From positions 9,796,001 through 9,860,000 of the forward strand of contig NZ_CP085193.1 of NCBI RefSeq assembly GCF_024298965.1: a stretch of DNA of 64,000 nt, read 5' to 3'. The notes below the pieces were generated by a model, which saw only the letters and a list, made by a program, of their open reading frames with translations, had not been told where the DNA came from and did no database searches. The translations under genes and the position numbers were made by a program. This stretch comes from Streptomyces rapamycinicus NRRL 5491. GTDB taxonomy: Bacteria; Actinomycetota; Actinomycetes; Streptomycetales; Streptomycetaceae. Each line of letters starts with the position of its first letter. Positions within the stretch are counted from its first letter, which is position 1. Positions 13,201 to 19,300 of the stretch are shown one piece after another.

Positions 13201-13242
13201 GAGGAATTCGGCGACGAGGCCGGCTCCAGCGAGGTGGAATAG
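1..13242 (+). CDS. PKS-A: modular type I polyketide synthase, 5' partial (KR-ACP, two full modules, docking)
   Basis: Chain-extending polyketide synthase, cytosolic, probably a homodimer. The reading frame is open from base 1, and the first codons already encode the non-catalytic half of a KR domain, so the true start lies upstream; the GTG at 13 is not a start. In-window length is 4,413 residues, ending at TAG 13240-13242. Domain order: partial KR and ACP (residues 1-410), KS-AT-DH-ER-KR-ACP (429-2361), KS-AT-DH-ER-KR-ACP (2381-4320), C-terminal docking region (about 4339-4413). Both complete modules have a GHSVGE plus HAFH acyltransferase, which predicts malonyl-CoA, and all active-site motifs are intact, so each should add a fully saturated two-carbon unit. 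The next gene begins at the base after the stop. The two modules share long near-identical DNA stretches with each other and with PKS-C module 3. Confidence 0.97.
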   Translation, partial: DAGLVLLDVDGRPESEAIADAATATGEREIAVRGGAALAPRLRPIAASRPATGPALDGTVLITGGTGTLGGLVARHLVDRHSVRDLVLVSRSGPDAPGATELAAELEATGARVRIVAADLSDRAAVDALMADTSDLAGVVHAAGVVEDMAVTSLDPASLDRVLAAKADAARHLHEATAGRDLRMFVLFSSLSGLLGGAGQANYAAANTYLDALAAHRTAQGLPAVSIAWGLWEQASAMTGALTATDRARLARVGGVALPTEQALGLLDRALSAGRPVVAAGLDVGAARDATAAGTPPPPVLRDVVRAPRRSAAGGQGASTFARRLLGLGEAERLLVLLDLVREHAAVVLGHGDASGVESGRAFRDLGFDSLTGVELRNRLAVAAGFALPATLVFDYPTPQALAEYLLAQVTGAAPAVAEVVPMSRSVDEPIAIVSMACRYPGGVASPEDLWQLVAHGVDAVGDFPDDRGWETESARYARVGGFLSGAADFDAEFFGISPREATAMDPQQRLLLEVSWEALERAGLDPAAMRGTDTSVFAGLIGQDYGSAPGGEGYRLTGKMSSVASGRVAYAFGLEGPAVTVDTACSSSLVAMHLAAQALRNGECSLALAGGVTVMATPEVFAEFALQGGLAADGRCKPFSAEADGTGWGEGVGMLVLERLSEARRLGHPVLAVLRGSAMNQDGASNGLSAPNGPSQEHVIRRALADARLTPGDVDVVEGHGTGTALGDPIEAQALLATYGQDRSQERPLWLGSVKSNIGHTSAAAGVAGVIKMVEAMRHETLPPTLHASEASPHVDWSAGDVRLLTEVQPWASDGRPRRAGVSSFGISGTNAHVILEQAPAEPVAAPTAEPVVTGGVVPWVLSARSDAALRALADRLASVVPAGAGIADVAGALAASRAGLEFRAVALGADREELERGLAAVEPSEARTRGRVAWVFPGQGSQWSGMGRELAECSPVFAGVLDEVCVVADPLLGRSLREVMFSGAEVHQTAFTQVAVFAFEAGLAAVARAVGLEPDFVAGHSVGEVTAAYVAGAVSLEDAVRLLVVRGGLMQALPSGGAMAAIQAGEHEVDLSGLEDRVAVAAVNSSSAVVLSGEREGVEEAVGRLAGRKVHWLEVSHAFHSPLMRPIADELVEVVSGIRFSEPRVPLVSAVTGVVVGAEVLGDPGYWMEQAIGTVRFHDAVRYLHERGAAGFLEVGPDRVLSSVVHDGGAQVWAASLAERDDAGARRLLAGLAEAWTHGAAVDWTRLVPQGSLVTLPTYPFQHRRYWASGGATGRGSAGHPLLDSAVRLAEDAGWVLSGRVSSATSPWLADHAVSGTVLVPGAALAELVLHAGDRAGLPAIGEITFEQPLVLNGSPVDLQVSVEGGQAAVFSRSGEQWTRHASATLADPSGTVATLDGPWPPEGVQPLPLDDAYEVMAARGYEYGPMFRGLQAAWRLGEDLYAEVELPAGDTQDGFAIHPALLDAALHVLIAAAEDGDQIGLPFAWRDVRLHATGASALRVRLSPAGSDAFSLLAVDGEGQPVVSAAAMVSRPADTGQLTRSGTGAGLLSLEWAPLSLGSASEQVWVRVGPELDLPEVADEPVLVWAEPVDLPAALALVQAWLGAAYPAGSRLVVRTRDAVAAAVGDTVAGLTGSGVWGLVRSAMAEHPDAGLVLLDDDGRPEPAEPGTVAAALATGERELALRAGAVFVPRLRPVPGGLELPQGPGAWRLEWAAGGDLDEVRVVSAPDAERPLGAYEVRVAVRANGVNFRDVLKGLDMLPADARQPGGEGAGVVVEVGPGVDGLVPGTRVMGLFPWFGSLAVADARLMVPVPDGWSDAEAAAAPIAYLTAYHALFDLGRVRSGDRVLIHAASGGVGMAAVRLALAAGAEVFATASPPKQAAVAELGVTHLASSRTADFASEFGQVDVVLNSLTGEFLDASLGMLAEGGRFVELGKIDIRDPRQVPFDLGDLDPDRIAAMWQRVLETAVPLPVTVFPAAQAGAALRFMSQARHVGKIVLRLPGVGDGAVLITGGTGTLGGLVAEHLVDRYGVRELVLASRSGPEAPGADELAAGLEALGARVRIVAVDLSQRSVVDALVADIPGLAGVVHAAGVLQDAPVTSLTGESLDRVVAAKAEAAWHLHEATRGLDLRMFVLFSSLSGLLGGAGQGNYAAANTCLDALAAHRTALGLPAVSIAWGLWEQSSGMTGTLTEADRARLARGGGVALPTEQALRLLDAAVAGGEPVVAAGLDVGAVRDAVTVGYALPSVLGDLVRVPRPAAAAAQRGGTLARRLAGLGEAERSHVLLDLVREHAAAVLGHGDVGGVESGRAFRDLGFDSLTAVELRNRLAVAAGFALPATLVFDYPTPQVLAEYLLAQVTGAAAATPTTVVTERVPTGEPIAVVSMACRYPGGVASPEDLWRLVSDGVDAVGDFPADRGWETESAGYARVGGFLSGAADFDAGFFGISPREAVAMDPQQRLLLEVSWEALERAGLDPSELRGSDTGVFAGLSAQDYGSALATQRAAEGYWLTGNTPSVASGRVSYALGLEGPAVTVDTACSSSLVAMHLAAQALRNGECSLALAGGVTVMATPVMFAEFALQGGLAADGRCKPFSAEADGTGWGEGVGVVVLERLSEARRLGHPVLAVLRGSAVNQDGASNGLSAPNGPSQERVIRRALADARLTPADVDAVEAHGTGTTLGDPIEAQVLLAAYGEERSEKRPLWLGSVKSNIGHTQAAAGVAGVIKMVEAMRRGVLPATLHASEASPHVDWSIGDVRLLTEAQEWEPADHPRRAGVSAFGISGTNAHVILEEAPAEPVVAPSAEPVVTGGVVPWVLSARSAPGLAALAGRLSSDVPAGADIADVAGSLARGRAGLEFRAVALGADREELERGLAVVEAAGPATGGPVAWVFPGQGSQWAGMGRELAECSPVFAGVLDEVCVVADPLLGRSLREVMFSGVEVHQTAFTQVAVFAFEAGLAAVARAVGLEPDFVAGHSVGEVTAAYVAGAVSLEDAVRLLVVRGGLMQALPSGGAMAAIQAGEHEVDLSGLGDRVAVAAVNSSSAVVLSGDRGAVEDAIGRLPGRKVHWLEVSHAFHSPLMRPIADELARVVAGIRFAEPRVPLVSAVTGAVAGVDVLGDPGHWVEQAVGTVRFHDVVRYLHERGAAGFLEVGPDRVLSSVVHDGGGQVWAAGLAERDDAGARRLLAGLAEAWTHGAGVDWTRLVPVGRRVVLPTYPFQHRRFWASGVGAGRGGVGHPLLDSAVRLAEDAGWVLSGRVSAGTSPWLADHAVSGAVLVPGAALAELVLHAGDRAGLSAVGEITFEQPLVLEGSGPVDVQVSVEGGQAAVFSRTGEQWTRHATATLADPAGTVQGLDGQWPPAGAQALPVGDVYEVMVGRGYEYGPAFRGLQAAWRLGEDLYAEVELPAEDTQDGFAIHPALLDAALHVVIVAAEYDHGVRLPFAWRDVRLHATGASALRVRLSPAGPDAVSLLAVDGEGQPVVSAAAMISRPADASQLAGPGTGAGLLSLEWAPLSLGSASEQAWVRVGPELDLPEAADEPVLVWAEPVDLPGALALVQAWLGAGYPAGSRLAVRTREAVAAAEGDMVAGLESSGVWGLVRSAQSEHPDAGLVLLDDDGGPESAEFLGAALATGEKEIALRAGVVLVPRLRAISGGLELPTGPGAWRLEWAAGGDLDGVRAVPVPDAERPLGAYEVRVAVRATGVNFRDVLKGLDMLPADARQPGGEGAGVVVEVGPGVDGLVPGTRVMGLFPWFGPLAVVDARLMVPVPDAWSDAEAAAAPIAYLTAYHALFDLGGVRSGDRVLIHAAAGGVGMAAVHLALAAGAEVFATASEAKQAAVAELGVTRIASSRTTDFADEFGQVDVVLNSLTGEFLDASLGMLAEGGRFVELGKIDIRDPRQVPFDLGDLDPERIAAMWQRVLETAVPLPVTVFPAVQAGAALRFMSQARHVGKIVLRLPGVGDGAVLITGGTGTLGGLVARHLVDRHGVRELVLASRSGPEAPGADELAAGLEALGARVRVVAADLSDRAAVDALVAGIPGLAGVVHAAGVLQDGPVTSLTGESLDRVVSAKAEAAWHLHEATVGRDLRMFVLFSSLAGLLGNPGQGNYAAANTYLDALAAHRTELGLPAVSIAWGLWDQSSGMTGTLTETDRARLARGGGVLLGTEQALGLLDRALSIGRPVVAAGLDVTAVRGVIAAGTPVSTVLLGLGRAPRRAIAAAAGSTSALARRLGGLGEAERSLVLLELVREHAAVVLGHGDGEGAGVPADRAFRDLGFDSLTAVELRNRLAAASGLTLPATLVFDYPTPRVLAEYLVAQVTGAAPAAVKAAPAPVPVLGGLDEVEAALAGLGADDAALRDEVRNRLKALLWRLDDHDKPDETSMADHIMSASIDQVIQLVAEEFGDEAGSSEVE
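1285..7083 (+). other. PKS-A module B: KS-AT(malonyl)-DH-ER-KR-ACP
   Basis: Fully reducing extension module. KS 1285-2514: Cys in DTACSSS at 1756, His in EGHGTGT at 2161, His in NIGHT at 2281. AT 2800-3660: Ser of GHSVGE at 3067, HAFH at 3355-3366 with catalytic His at 3364, predicting malonyl-CoA. DH about 3841-4640: HAVSG...P motif with His at 3940, second-motif Asp at 4396. ER about 5125-6012: NFRD and HAASGGVG (5554). KR core 6025-6760: LQD triplet (B-type), Tyr at 6460. ACP: Ser at 6961 in GFDSL. All catalytic residues are present, so a CH2-CH2 unit is expected. The AT DNA is almost identical to the ATs of module C, PKS-B module 1 and PKS-C module 3. Confidence 0.94.
7141..12960 (+). other. 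PKS-A module C: KS-AT(malonyl)-DH-ER-KR-ACP
   Basis: Second fully reducing acetate module. KS 7141-8388: Cys at 7624, EAHGTGT and NIGHTQ intact. AT 8668-9530: Ser of GHSVGE at 8935, HAFH with catalytic His at 9232, predicting malonyl-CoA. DH about 9709-10500: His at 9808, Asp at 10267. ER about 10990-11880: NFRD and [10 protein letters not shown] core 11890-12630: LQD triplet (B-type), Tyr at 12325 in [11 protein letters not shown] about 12697-12960: Ser at 12835 in GFDSL. Predicted product is a saturated two-carbon unit. It is collinear with PKS-C module 3 at an offset of 37,865-37,874 bases from KS to ACP, and much of the ER-KR-ACP part is nearly identical to it. Confidence 0.94.
11350..13003 (+). 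repeat. Repeat 1a: ER-KR-ACP block, copy in PKS-A module C
   Basis: It is nearly identical, base for base and without net insertion, to 49224-50877 at a constant offset of 37,874. Identity is interrupted in the KR C-terminal part (about 12430-12660), where the copies diverge, and resumes over the ACP. It ends in the ACP-KS linker at the PKS-A docking tail. Confidence 0.88.
13015..13239 (+). other. C-terminal docking domain of PKS-A
   Basis: About 75 residues follow the last ACP. An acidic helix-forming stretch with an Ala/Leu/Glu pattern is followed by a charged linker and a terminal amphipathic helix (IDQVIQLVAEEFGD). No thioesterase is present. This is the usual form of the ACP-side docking tail that dimerises and then binds the coiled coil at the N-terminus of the next synthase. 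The adjacent PKS-B N-terminus is the obvious partner, which is inferred from gene order and domain form. Confidence 0.85.
13231..13237 (+). promoter_or_regulatory. Ribosome-binding site for PKS-B
   Basis: GAGGTGG lies five bases before the ATG at 13243, inside the last codons of PKS-A. It supports that ATG as the start and indicates translational coupling, since the PKS-A stop codon abuts the start codon. Confidence 0.7.
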
Positions 13243-13341
13243 ATGGCGACCGAACAGGAACTCGCGGAATATCTGCGGCTGGTCGCCGCCGACCTGCATC
13301 GCACCCGGCAACGGTTGCGTTCGGTCGAGGAGCGGGCCCAT
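13243..13341 (+). other. N-terminal docking domain of PKS-B
   Basis: Residues 1-33 are a charged helix with [20 protein letters not shown] leading directly into the KS ([15 protein letters not shown]). This is the standard coiled-coil docking form found on KS-first synthase subunits, and it should pair with the PKS-A C-terminal tail. Confidence 0.88.
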
Positions 13342-16300
13342 GAGCCGATCGCGCTCGTGGCCATGGCCTGCCGTTATCCGGGCGGCGTCGCCTCTCCGGA
13401 GGGTCTGTGGCGGCTGGTGGCCGACGGCACCGACGCCGTGTCACCGTTTCCGGCCGACCGGGGCTGGGAGACCGAGCAGTCCGAGTACGCCGGGTACGCG
13501 CGCGAAGGCGGCTTCCTGTCCGGCGCGCCGGACTTCGACGCCGAGTTCTTCGGGATCTCGCCGCGTGAGGCGCTGGCGATGGACCCGCAGCAGCGGCAGC
13601 TGCTCGAGGTGTCCTGGGAAGCGTTGGAACGCGTGGGCGTGGACCCCTCGAACCTGCGCGGTTCCGACACCGGGGTCTTCGTCGGCATGTACTACCAGGA
13701 CTACGAATCGCGGCTGTCCGACGTTCACGCGGGCGGGTACGGGCTGACCGGCAACACGTCGAGCGTGGCGTCCGGCCGGGTGGCCTACACGTTCGGCCTG
13801 GAGGGCCCGGCGATCACGATCGACACGGCGTGTTCGTCGTCGCTGGTGGCGATGCACCTGGCCGCGCAGGCGTTGCGGAACGGCGAGTGCTCGCTGGCGC
13901 TGGCCGGGGGCGTGACGGTGATGTCCACCCCGGCGGCGTTCACGGAGTTCGCGCGGCAGGGCGGGCTGGCGTCCGATGGCCGGTGCAAGCCGTTCTCGGC
14001 CGGAGCGGACGGCACCGGCTGGGGCGAGGGCGTCGGGATGCTGGTGCTGGAGCGGCTGTCGGAGGCGCAGCGGCTCGGGCATCCGGTCTTGGCGGTGCTG
14101 CGCGGCAGTGCGGTGAACCAGGACGGCGCGAGTAACGGCCTGTCGGCTCCCAACGGGCCGTCCCAGGAGCGGGTGATCCGGGCGGCGTTGGCCAGTGCGA
14201 GGCTGTCGACCTCCGATGTGGACGTGGTCGAGGGGCACGGGACCGGAACCACGCTCGGGGACCCGATCGAGGCGCAGGCGTTGCTGGCGACGTACGGGCA
14301 GGAGCGGCCCGAGGACCAGCCGTTGTGGCTGGGGTCGGTGAAGTCCAACTTCGGGCACACCCAGGCGGCGGCCGGTGTGGCCGGTGTGATCAAGATGGTC
14401 GAGGCGATGCGGCACGGGACGCTGCCGGCGACGCTGCACGCGGGCGAGGCGTCGCCGCATGTGGACTGGTCGGCAGGCGATGTACGGCTGCTCACCGAGG
14501 CGCGGCGGTGGGAGTCGACGGACCGTCCCCGGCGGGCAGGGGTGTCGTCGTTCGGGATCAGCGGCACCAACGCGCACGTCATCCTCGAAGAAGCCCCCGC
14601 TGAGTCGGCCCCGGACCAGTCAGCCCCGGACCAGTCGGCGCCGTCAGTGGTGACCGGTGGTGTGGTGCCGTGGGTGTTGTCGGCGCGGTCGGACGAGGGA
14701 TTGCGGGCGATGGCAGGTCGGCTGTCCTCGGATGTCCCGGCCGGGGCCGACATCGCGGATGTGGCGGGGTCGCTGGCGCGGGGCCGGGCCGGTCTGGAGT
14801 TCCGGGCGGTGGCACTGGGCGCTGACCGTGAGGAGCTTGAGCAGGGTCTGGCGGCGGTGGACCCGTCCGGGGCAGTGGCGCCGGGTCCGGTGGCGTGGGT
14901 GTTCCCGGGTCAGGGGTCGCAGTGGGTCGGCATGGGCCAGGAGCTGGCGGGATGTTCGCCGGTGTTCGCGGGTGTGCTGGATGAGGTGTGTGCGGTGGCG
15001 GATCCCTTGCTGGGCCGTTCGTTGCGGGAGGTGATGTTCTCCGGCGTCGAGGTGCATCAGACGGCGTTCACGCAGGTGGCGGTGTTCGCGTTTGAGGCCG
15101 GTTTGGCGGCGGTGGCGCGGGCGGTGGGTTTGAAGCCTGATTTTGTGGCTGGTCATTCGGTTGGTGAGGTGACGGCGGCGTATGTGGCGGGTGCGGTGTC
15201 GCTTGAGGATGCGGTGCGGTTGTTGGTGGCGCGGGGTGGGTTGATGCAGGCGTTGCCGTCGGGTGGGGCGATGGCGGCGGTGCAGGCTGGCGTGCGGGAA
15301 GTGGATCTCTCCGGTTTGGAGGACCGGGTCGCGGTGGCGGCGGTGAACAGTTCGTCGGCGGTGGTGCTCTCCGGTGACCGGGAGGCCGTCGAGGATGCGA
15401 TAGGGCGGCTGCCGGGTCGGAAGGTGCATTGGCTGGAGGTCAGCCATGCGTTCCATTCGCCGTTGATGCGGCCGATTGCCGATGAGCTCGCGCGCGTAGT
15501 GGCGGGGATCCGGTTCGCTGAGCCGCGGGTCCCGTTGGTGTCGGCGGTCACCGGTGCTGTCGCCGGTGTGGATGTGCTGGGGGACCCGGGGCATTGGGTG
15601 GAGCAGGCGATTGGCACGGTCCGGTTCCACGATGTGGTCCGGTTCCTGCACGGGCGTGGTGTCGGCGGGTTCGTTGAGCTGGGTCCGGACACGGTGTTGT
15701 CGGCTGCGGTGTACGACGGTGACGAGGGTGGGGTGTGGGCGGCCGGTCTGGCCGAGCGTGATGACGCGGGGGCGCGTCGTCTGCTGGCGGGTCTGGCCGA
15801 GGCGTGGACCCACGGGGCCGCCGTGGACTGGACGCGTCTGGTTCCGGCCGGTCGCCGGGTGGCGTTGCCGACGTACCCGTTCCAGCACCGCCGCTACTGG
15901 CCGGCCGGATCTGGTGCGGTGACCGGTCTGGGGGCCGCCGGCCTGACGGCGGCGGCGCATCCGCTGCTGGCCGCGGTGGTCACCCTGGCCGACTCGGACG
16001 AGTGGTTGTTCACCGGTCGGCTTTCCGGCGCGAGTGCGTCGTGGCTGGCCGACCACGAACTGCTGGGCGTCACGGTGTTGCCGGCGGCGGCGCTGGCCGA
16101 ACTGGTGCTGTTCGCCGGTGAGCGGGCCGGCCGGCCGGCGATCGAGCAGATCACGTTCGAGCGCCCCCTGGCGCTGCAGGAGCGCGAGTCGGTCGATCTG
16201 CAGATCAGCGTGCGCGGCGATCGCGCCACGGTCAGCTCACGGCCGGTCGGTGAGGAGTTGTGGATCCGGCACGCCACCGCAACCTTGACCGACGATCTCG

Positions 16301-19300
16301 CCGACGATCTCGCCGAAGGTCCGCAGTCCGGGTCCGACGGTCGGGACGTCCTCGTACAGGTGGAAACCGACGAGGAGCAGGACGGGTTCGGCATCCACCC
16401 CGGATTGCTTCAGGCCGCGCTGAACCTGGGCCCGGACGAGGTGCCCCAGCGTTGGGAGGGCGTACGGCTGTTCGCCGTCGGTGCCCGGCAGATTCGGGCC
16501 CGCTCGATCGGATCCGGGCTGCTGGCCGTGGACAGCCACGGCGATCCGGTCCTGCGGATCCGGGTGATGAGCACCCGCCGGACAACGGCCGATGAGTTCG
16601 TACGCGGCCACGGCCGGCTGCTCAGCCTGCGCTGGGAGCCCGTACCGGGGTCGGCGGACGAGTCTCCGGCGTGGAGCACGATCCGGCCGGGCGAGACCGT
16701 CGCCGCGCCGGACGGGGAACCGGGCACGGTGGTCGCGCTGTGCGAGGGCGAGGACCCGGTGGCCTGGGTGCTCGGCGTCGTGCAGGACTGGGTGGCGGCG
16801 GACCGGCCGGCCGGCTCGCGGCTGGTGGTGACGACCCGGGAGGCCGTGGCGGCCGGGACGGACGACACGGTGCCCGGCCTGGCCCAGGCACCGGTCTGGG
16901 GCCTGGTGCGGTCGGCTCGGGCGGAGTACCCCGATGCCGGGCTCATCCTGCTCGACGAAGACGGCCACGACGCTTCCAGCGTCGTCCGGCACGCCGCCAT
17001 CGCCTCCGGCGAACTGGAGCTCGCGGTACGGCGCGGCGAGATCCGAGTGCCGCGCCTGCGCCCGGCGCCCCCCGACGAGCAGGCCACGCGGGCCGGTGGC
17101 GTCGGTACCGAAGGCACCATGCTGATCACCGGCGGCACCGGCACGCTCGGCGGCCTCGTCGCCCGGCACCTCGTCGCCCGGCACGGGGTGCGCAGCCTTG
17201 TTCTGGCCAGCCGCTCGGGTCCGGACGCCCCCGGCGCCGATGCGCTGGCCGCCGACCTGGAGGCCGCCGGAGCACGCGTACGGGTCGTCGCCGCAGACCT
17301 GGCCGACCGCACCGCCGTCGACGCGCTCGTCGCCGACATCCCCGACCTGACCGGCATCGTGCACACGGCCGGCCTCATCGCGGACACCCTGTTCGCGACG
17401 CTGACGCCCGAGTCCCTGGCCCGGGTCGTCGCGGCCAAGGCCGTCTCCGCGCAGCACCTGCACGAGGCGACGCTGGATCGCGACCTGACCACGTTCGTAC
17501 TCTTCTCCTCCCTCGCGGGCCTGCTCGGCAGCCCCGGACAGGCCAACTACGCCGCCGCCAACTCCTACCTGGACGCGCTCGCCGCGCACCGGCGGGCCGC
17601 CGGCCGCCCGGCGGTGTCCATCGCGTGGTACCTGTGGGAGCAGCGCAGCACCATCACCACCGGGCTCAGCGAGACCGACCGGGTCCGCCTCGCCCGCGGC
17701 GGTGCGCCGCTGCCCACCGAGACCGCCCTGCGGCTGTTCGATGCCGCGCTGACCGCGGGAGACGCGCTGTCGGCGGCGGGCCTGGACCTTGCCGCCGTTC
17801 GCGCCGACGTGGACGCGGGCCTGCCCGAGTTGGTGCTGCTGCGCGGCCTGGTTCGCGCCCCGCGCCGCGCCGCGGGCAACGGCGCACTGGGCCGTCAGCT
17901 CGGCAGCCGGTCCGCCCCCGAGCAGCGCCGCTTCCTGCTGGATCTGGTCCGCGAGCAGGCCGCCCTGGTGCTCGGCCACCGCGACGCCGGCGGCATTCCG
18001 GCCGACCGCGCGTTCCGGGACCTCGGCTTCGGCTCGCTCACGGCGGTGGAGTTGCGCAACCGGCTGGCGGCGGCGGCCGGGATGGCGTTGCCGGCCACGG
18101 TGGTCTTCGACTACCCGACCGCGCAGGCCCTCGCCGAGTACCTGCTGCGGCGGGTATCAGGGGTGGCGGACTCCTCGGCGGAGGTGGTTCCGGCACGGTC
18201 GGCCGGTGAGCCGATCGCGATCGTGTCGATGGCGTGCCGCTACCCCGGCGGGGTGGCGTCGCCGGAGGATCTGTGGCGGCTGGTCGCGGACGGCGTGGAC
18301 GCGATGGGCGCGTTCCCGGCGGACCGTGGCTGGGAGACGGATTCGGCGGAGTACGCGCGGATAGGCGGCTTCCTGTCCGGCATGGCGGACTTCGACGCCG
18401 AGTTCTTCGGGATCTCGCCGCGCGAGGCGGTGGCGATGGATCCGCAGCAGCGGCTGCTGCTGGAGGTGTCCTGGGAGGCCCTGGAGCGGGCCGGCCTGGA
18501 TCCGGCCGCGATGAAGGGCACGGACACCGGGGTCTTCGCCGGATTGGCCATGCAGGACTACAGCTCGCGGCTGCCGGATGGGAGCGCGGGCGGGTTCGGG
18601 ATGACGGGGAACGCGTCGAGCGTGGCGTCCGGCCGGGTGGCGTACACGTTCGGTCTCGAGGGTCCGGCGGTGACGGTCGACACCGCCTGTTCGTCGTCGC
18701 TGGTGGCGATGCACCTGGCCGCTCAGGCGCTACGCAACGGGGAGTGCTCGCTGGCGCTGGCCGGTGGCGTGACCGTACTGGCGACGCAAGGGATTTTCGC
18801 CGAGTTCACGCGGCAGGGCGGCATGGCGTCCGACGGCCGGTGCAAGCCGTTCTCGGCCGCAGCCGACGGTACGGGCTGGGGCGAAGGTGTCGGCGTGGTG
18901 CTGCTGGAGCGGCTGTCGGAGGCGCAGCGGCTCGGGCATCCGGTGCTGGGGGTGCTGCGCGGCAGTGCGGTGAACCAGGACGGGGCGTCCAACGGACTGT
19001 CGGCGCCGAACGGCCCGTCCCAGGAGCGGGTGATCCGGCGGGCGCTGGCCGACGCGCGGCTTTCTCCCTCCGACGTGGACGTGACTGAAGCGCACGGGAC
19101 CGGGACGGCGCTGGGTGACCCGATCGAGGCCCAGGCGTTGCTGGCGACGTACGGGCAGGACCGGCCGGAGGACCGGCCGCTGTGGCTGGGGTCGGTGAAG
19201 TCGAACATCGGCCACACCCAGGCCGCGGCCGGTGTGGCCGGCGTGATCAAGATGGTCGAGGCGATGCGGCACGAGACGCTGCCGCCGACGCTGCACGCCG

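Larger units (their letters stand above)
13342..18160 (+). other. PKS-B module 1: KS-AT(malonyl)-DH(degenerate)-KR-ACP
   Basis: KS 13342-14589: Cys at 13831, EGHGTGT present, and SNFGHTQ in place of the usual SNIGHTQ. AT 14890-15760: Ser of GHSVGE at 15157, HAFH with catalytic His at 15454, malonyl type. DH region 15952-16600 is shortened and has lost the catalytic Asp (separate entry). KR core 17113-17850: [11 protein letters not shown] triplet (Asp kept, B-type), Tyr at 17548. ACP about 17895-18160: GFGSL instead of GFDSL, Ser at 18034. There is no ER. The predicted outcome is a beta-hydroxyl, the only one expected from the complete modules in the window. From about 15950 to 18160 the codons are markedly richer in C at the third position, and I see no close copy of this stretch elsewhere in the window. 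Confidence 0.92.

Noticed and set aside
13015..13239. Thioesterase or chain-release domain at the end of PKS-A
   Set aside because: Only about 75 residues follow the ACP, with helical docking character and no GxSxG motif.
7477..13341. Very long antisense open frame (about 1,950 codons); similar ones at 33798-38483, 42408-48227 and 48429-53390
   Set aside because: These are complement-strand frames over strongly coding PKS DNA with extreme GC. Their translations are Arg/His/Pro/Gln-rich with no domain, they repeat wherever the PKS modules repeat, and they lack credible starts. They are shadows of the sense genes.
16600..17113. Possible ER or extra domain between the degenerate DH and KR in PKS-B module 1
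   Set aside because: The stretch is the ordinary KR structural half (LLSLRWEPV ... [11 protein letters not shown]). It has no NFRD or HAAxGGVG motif.
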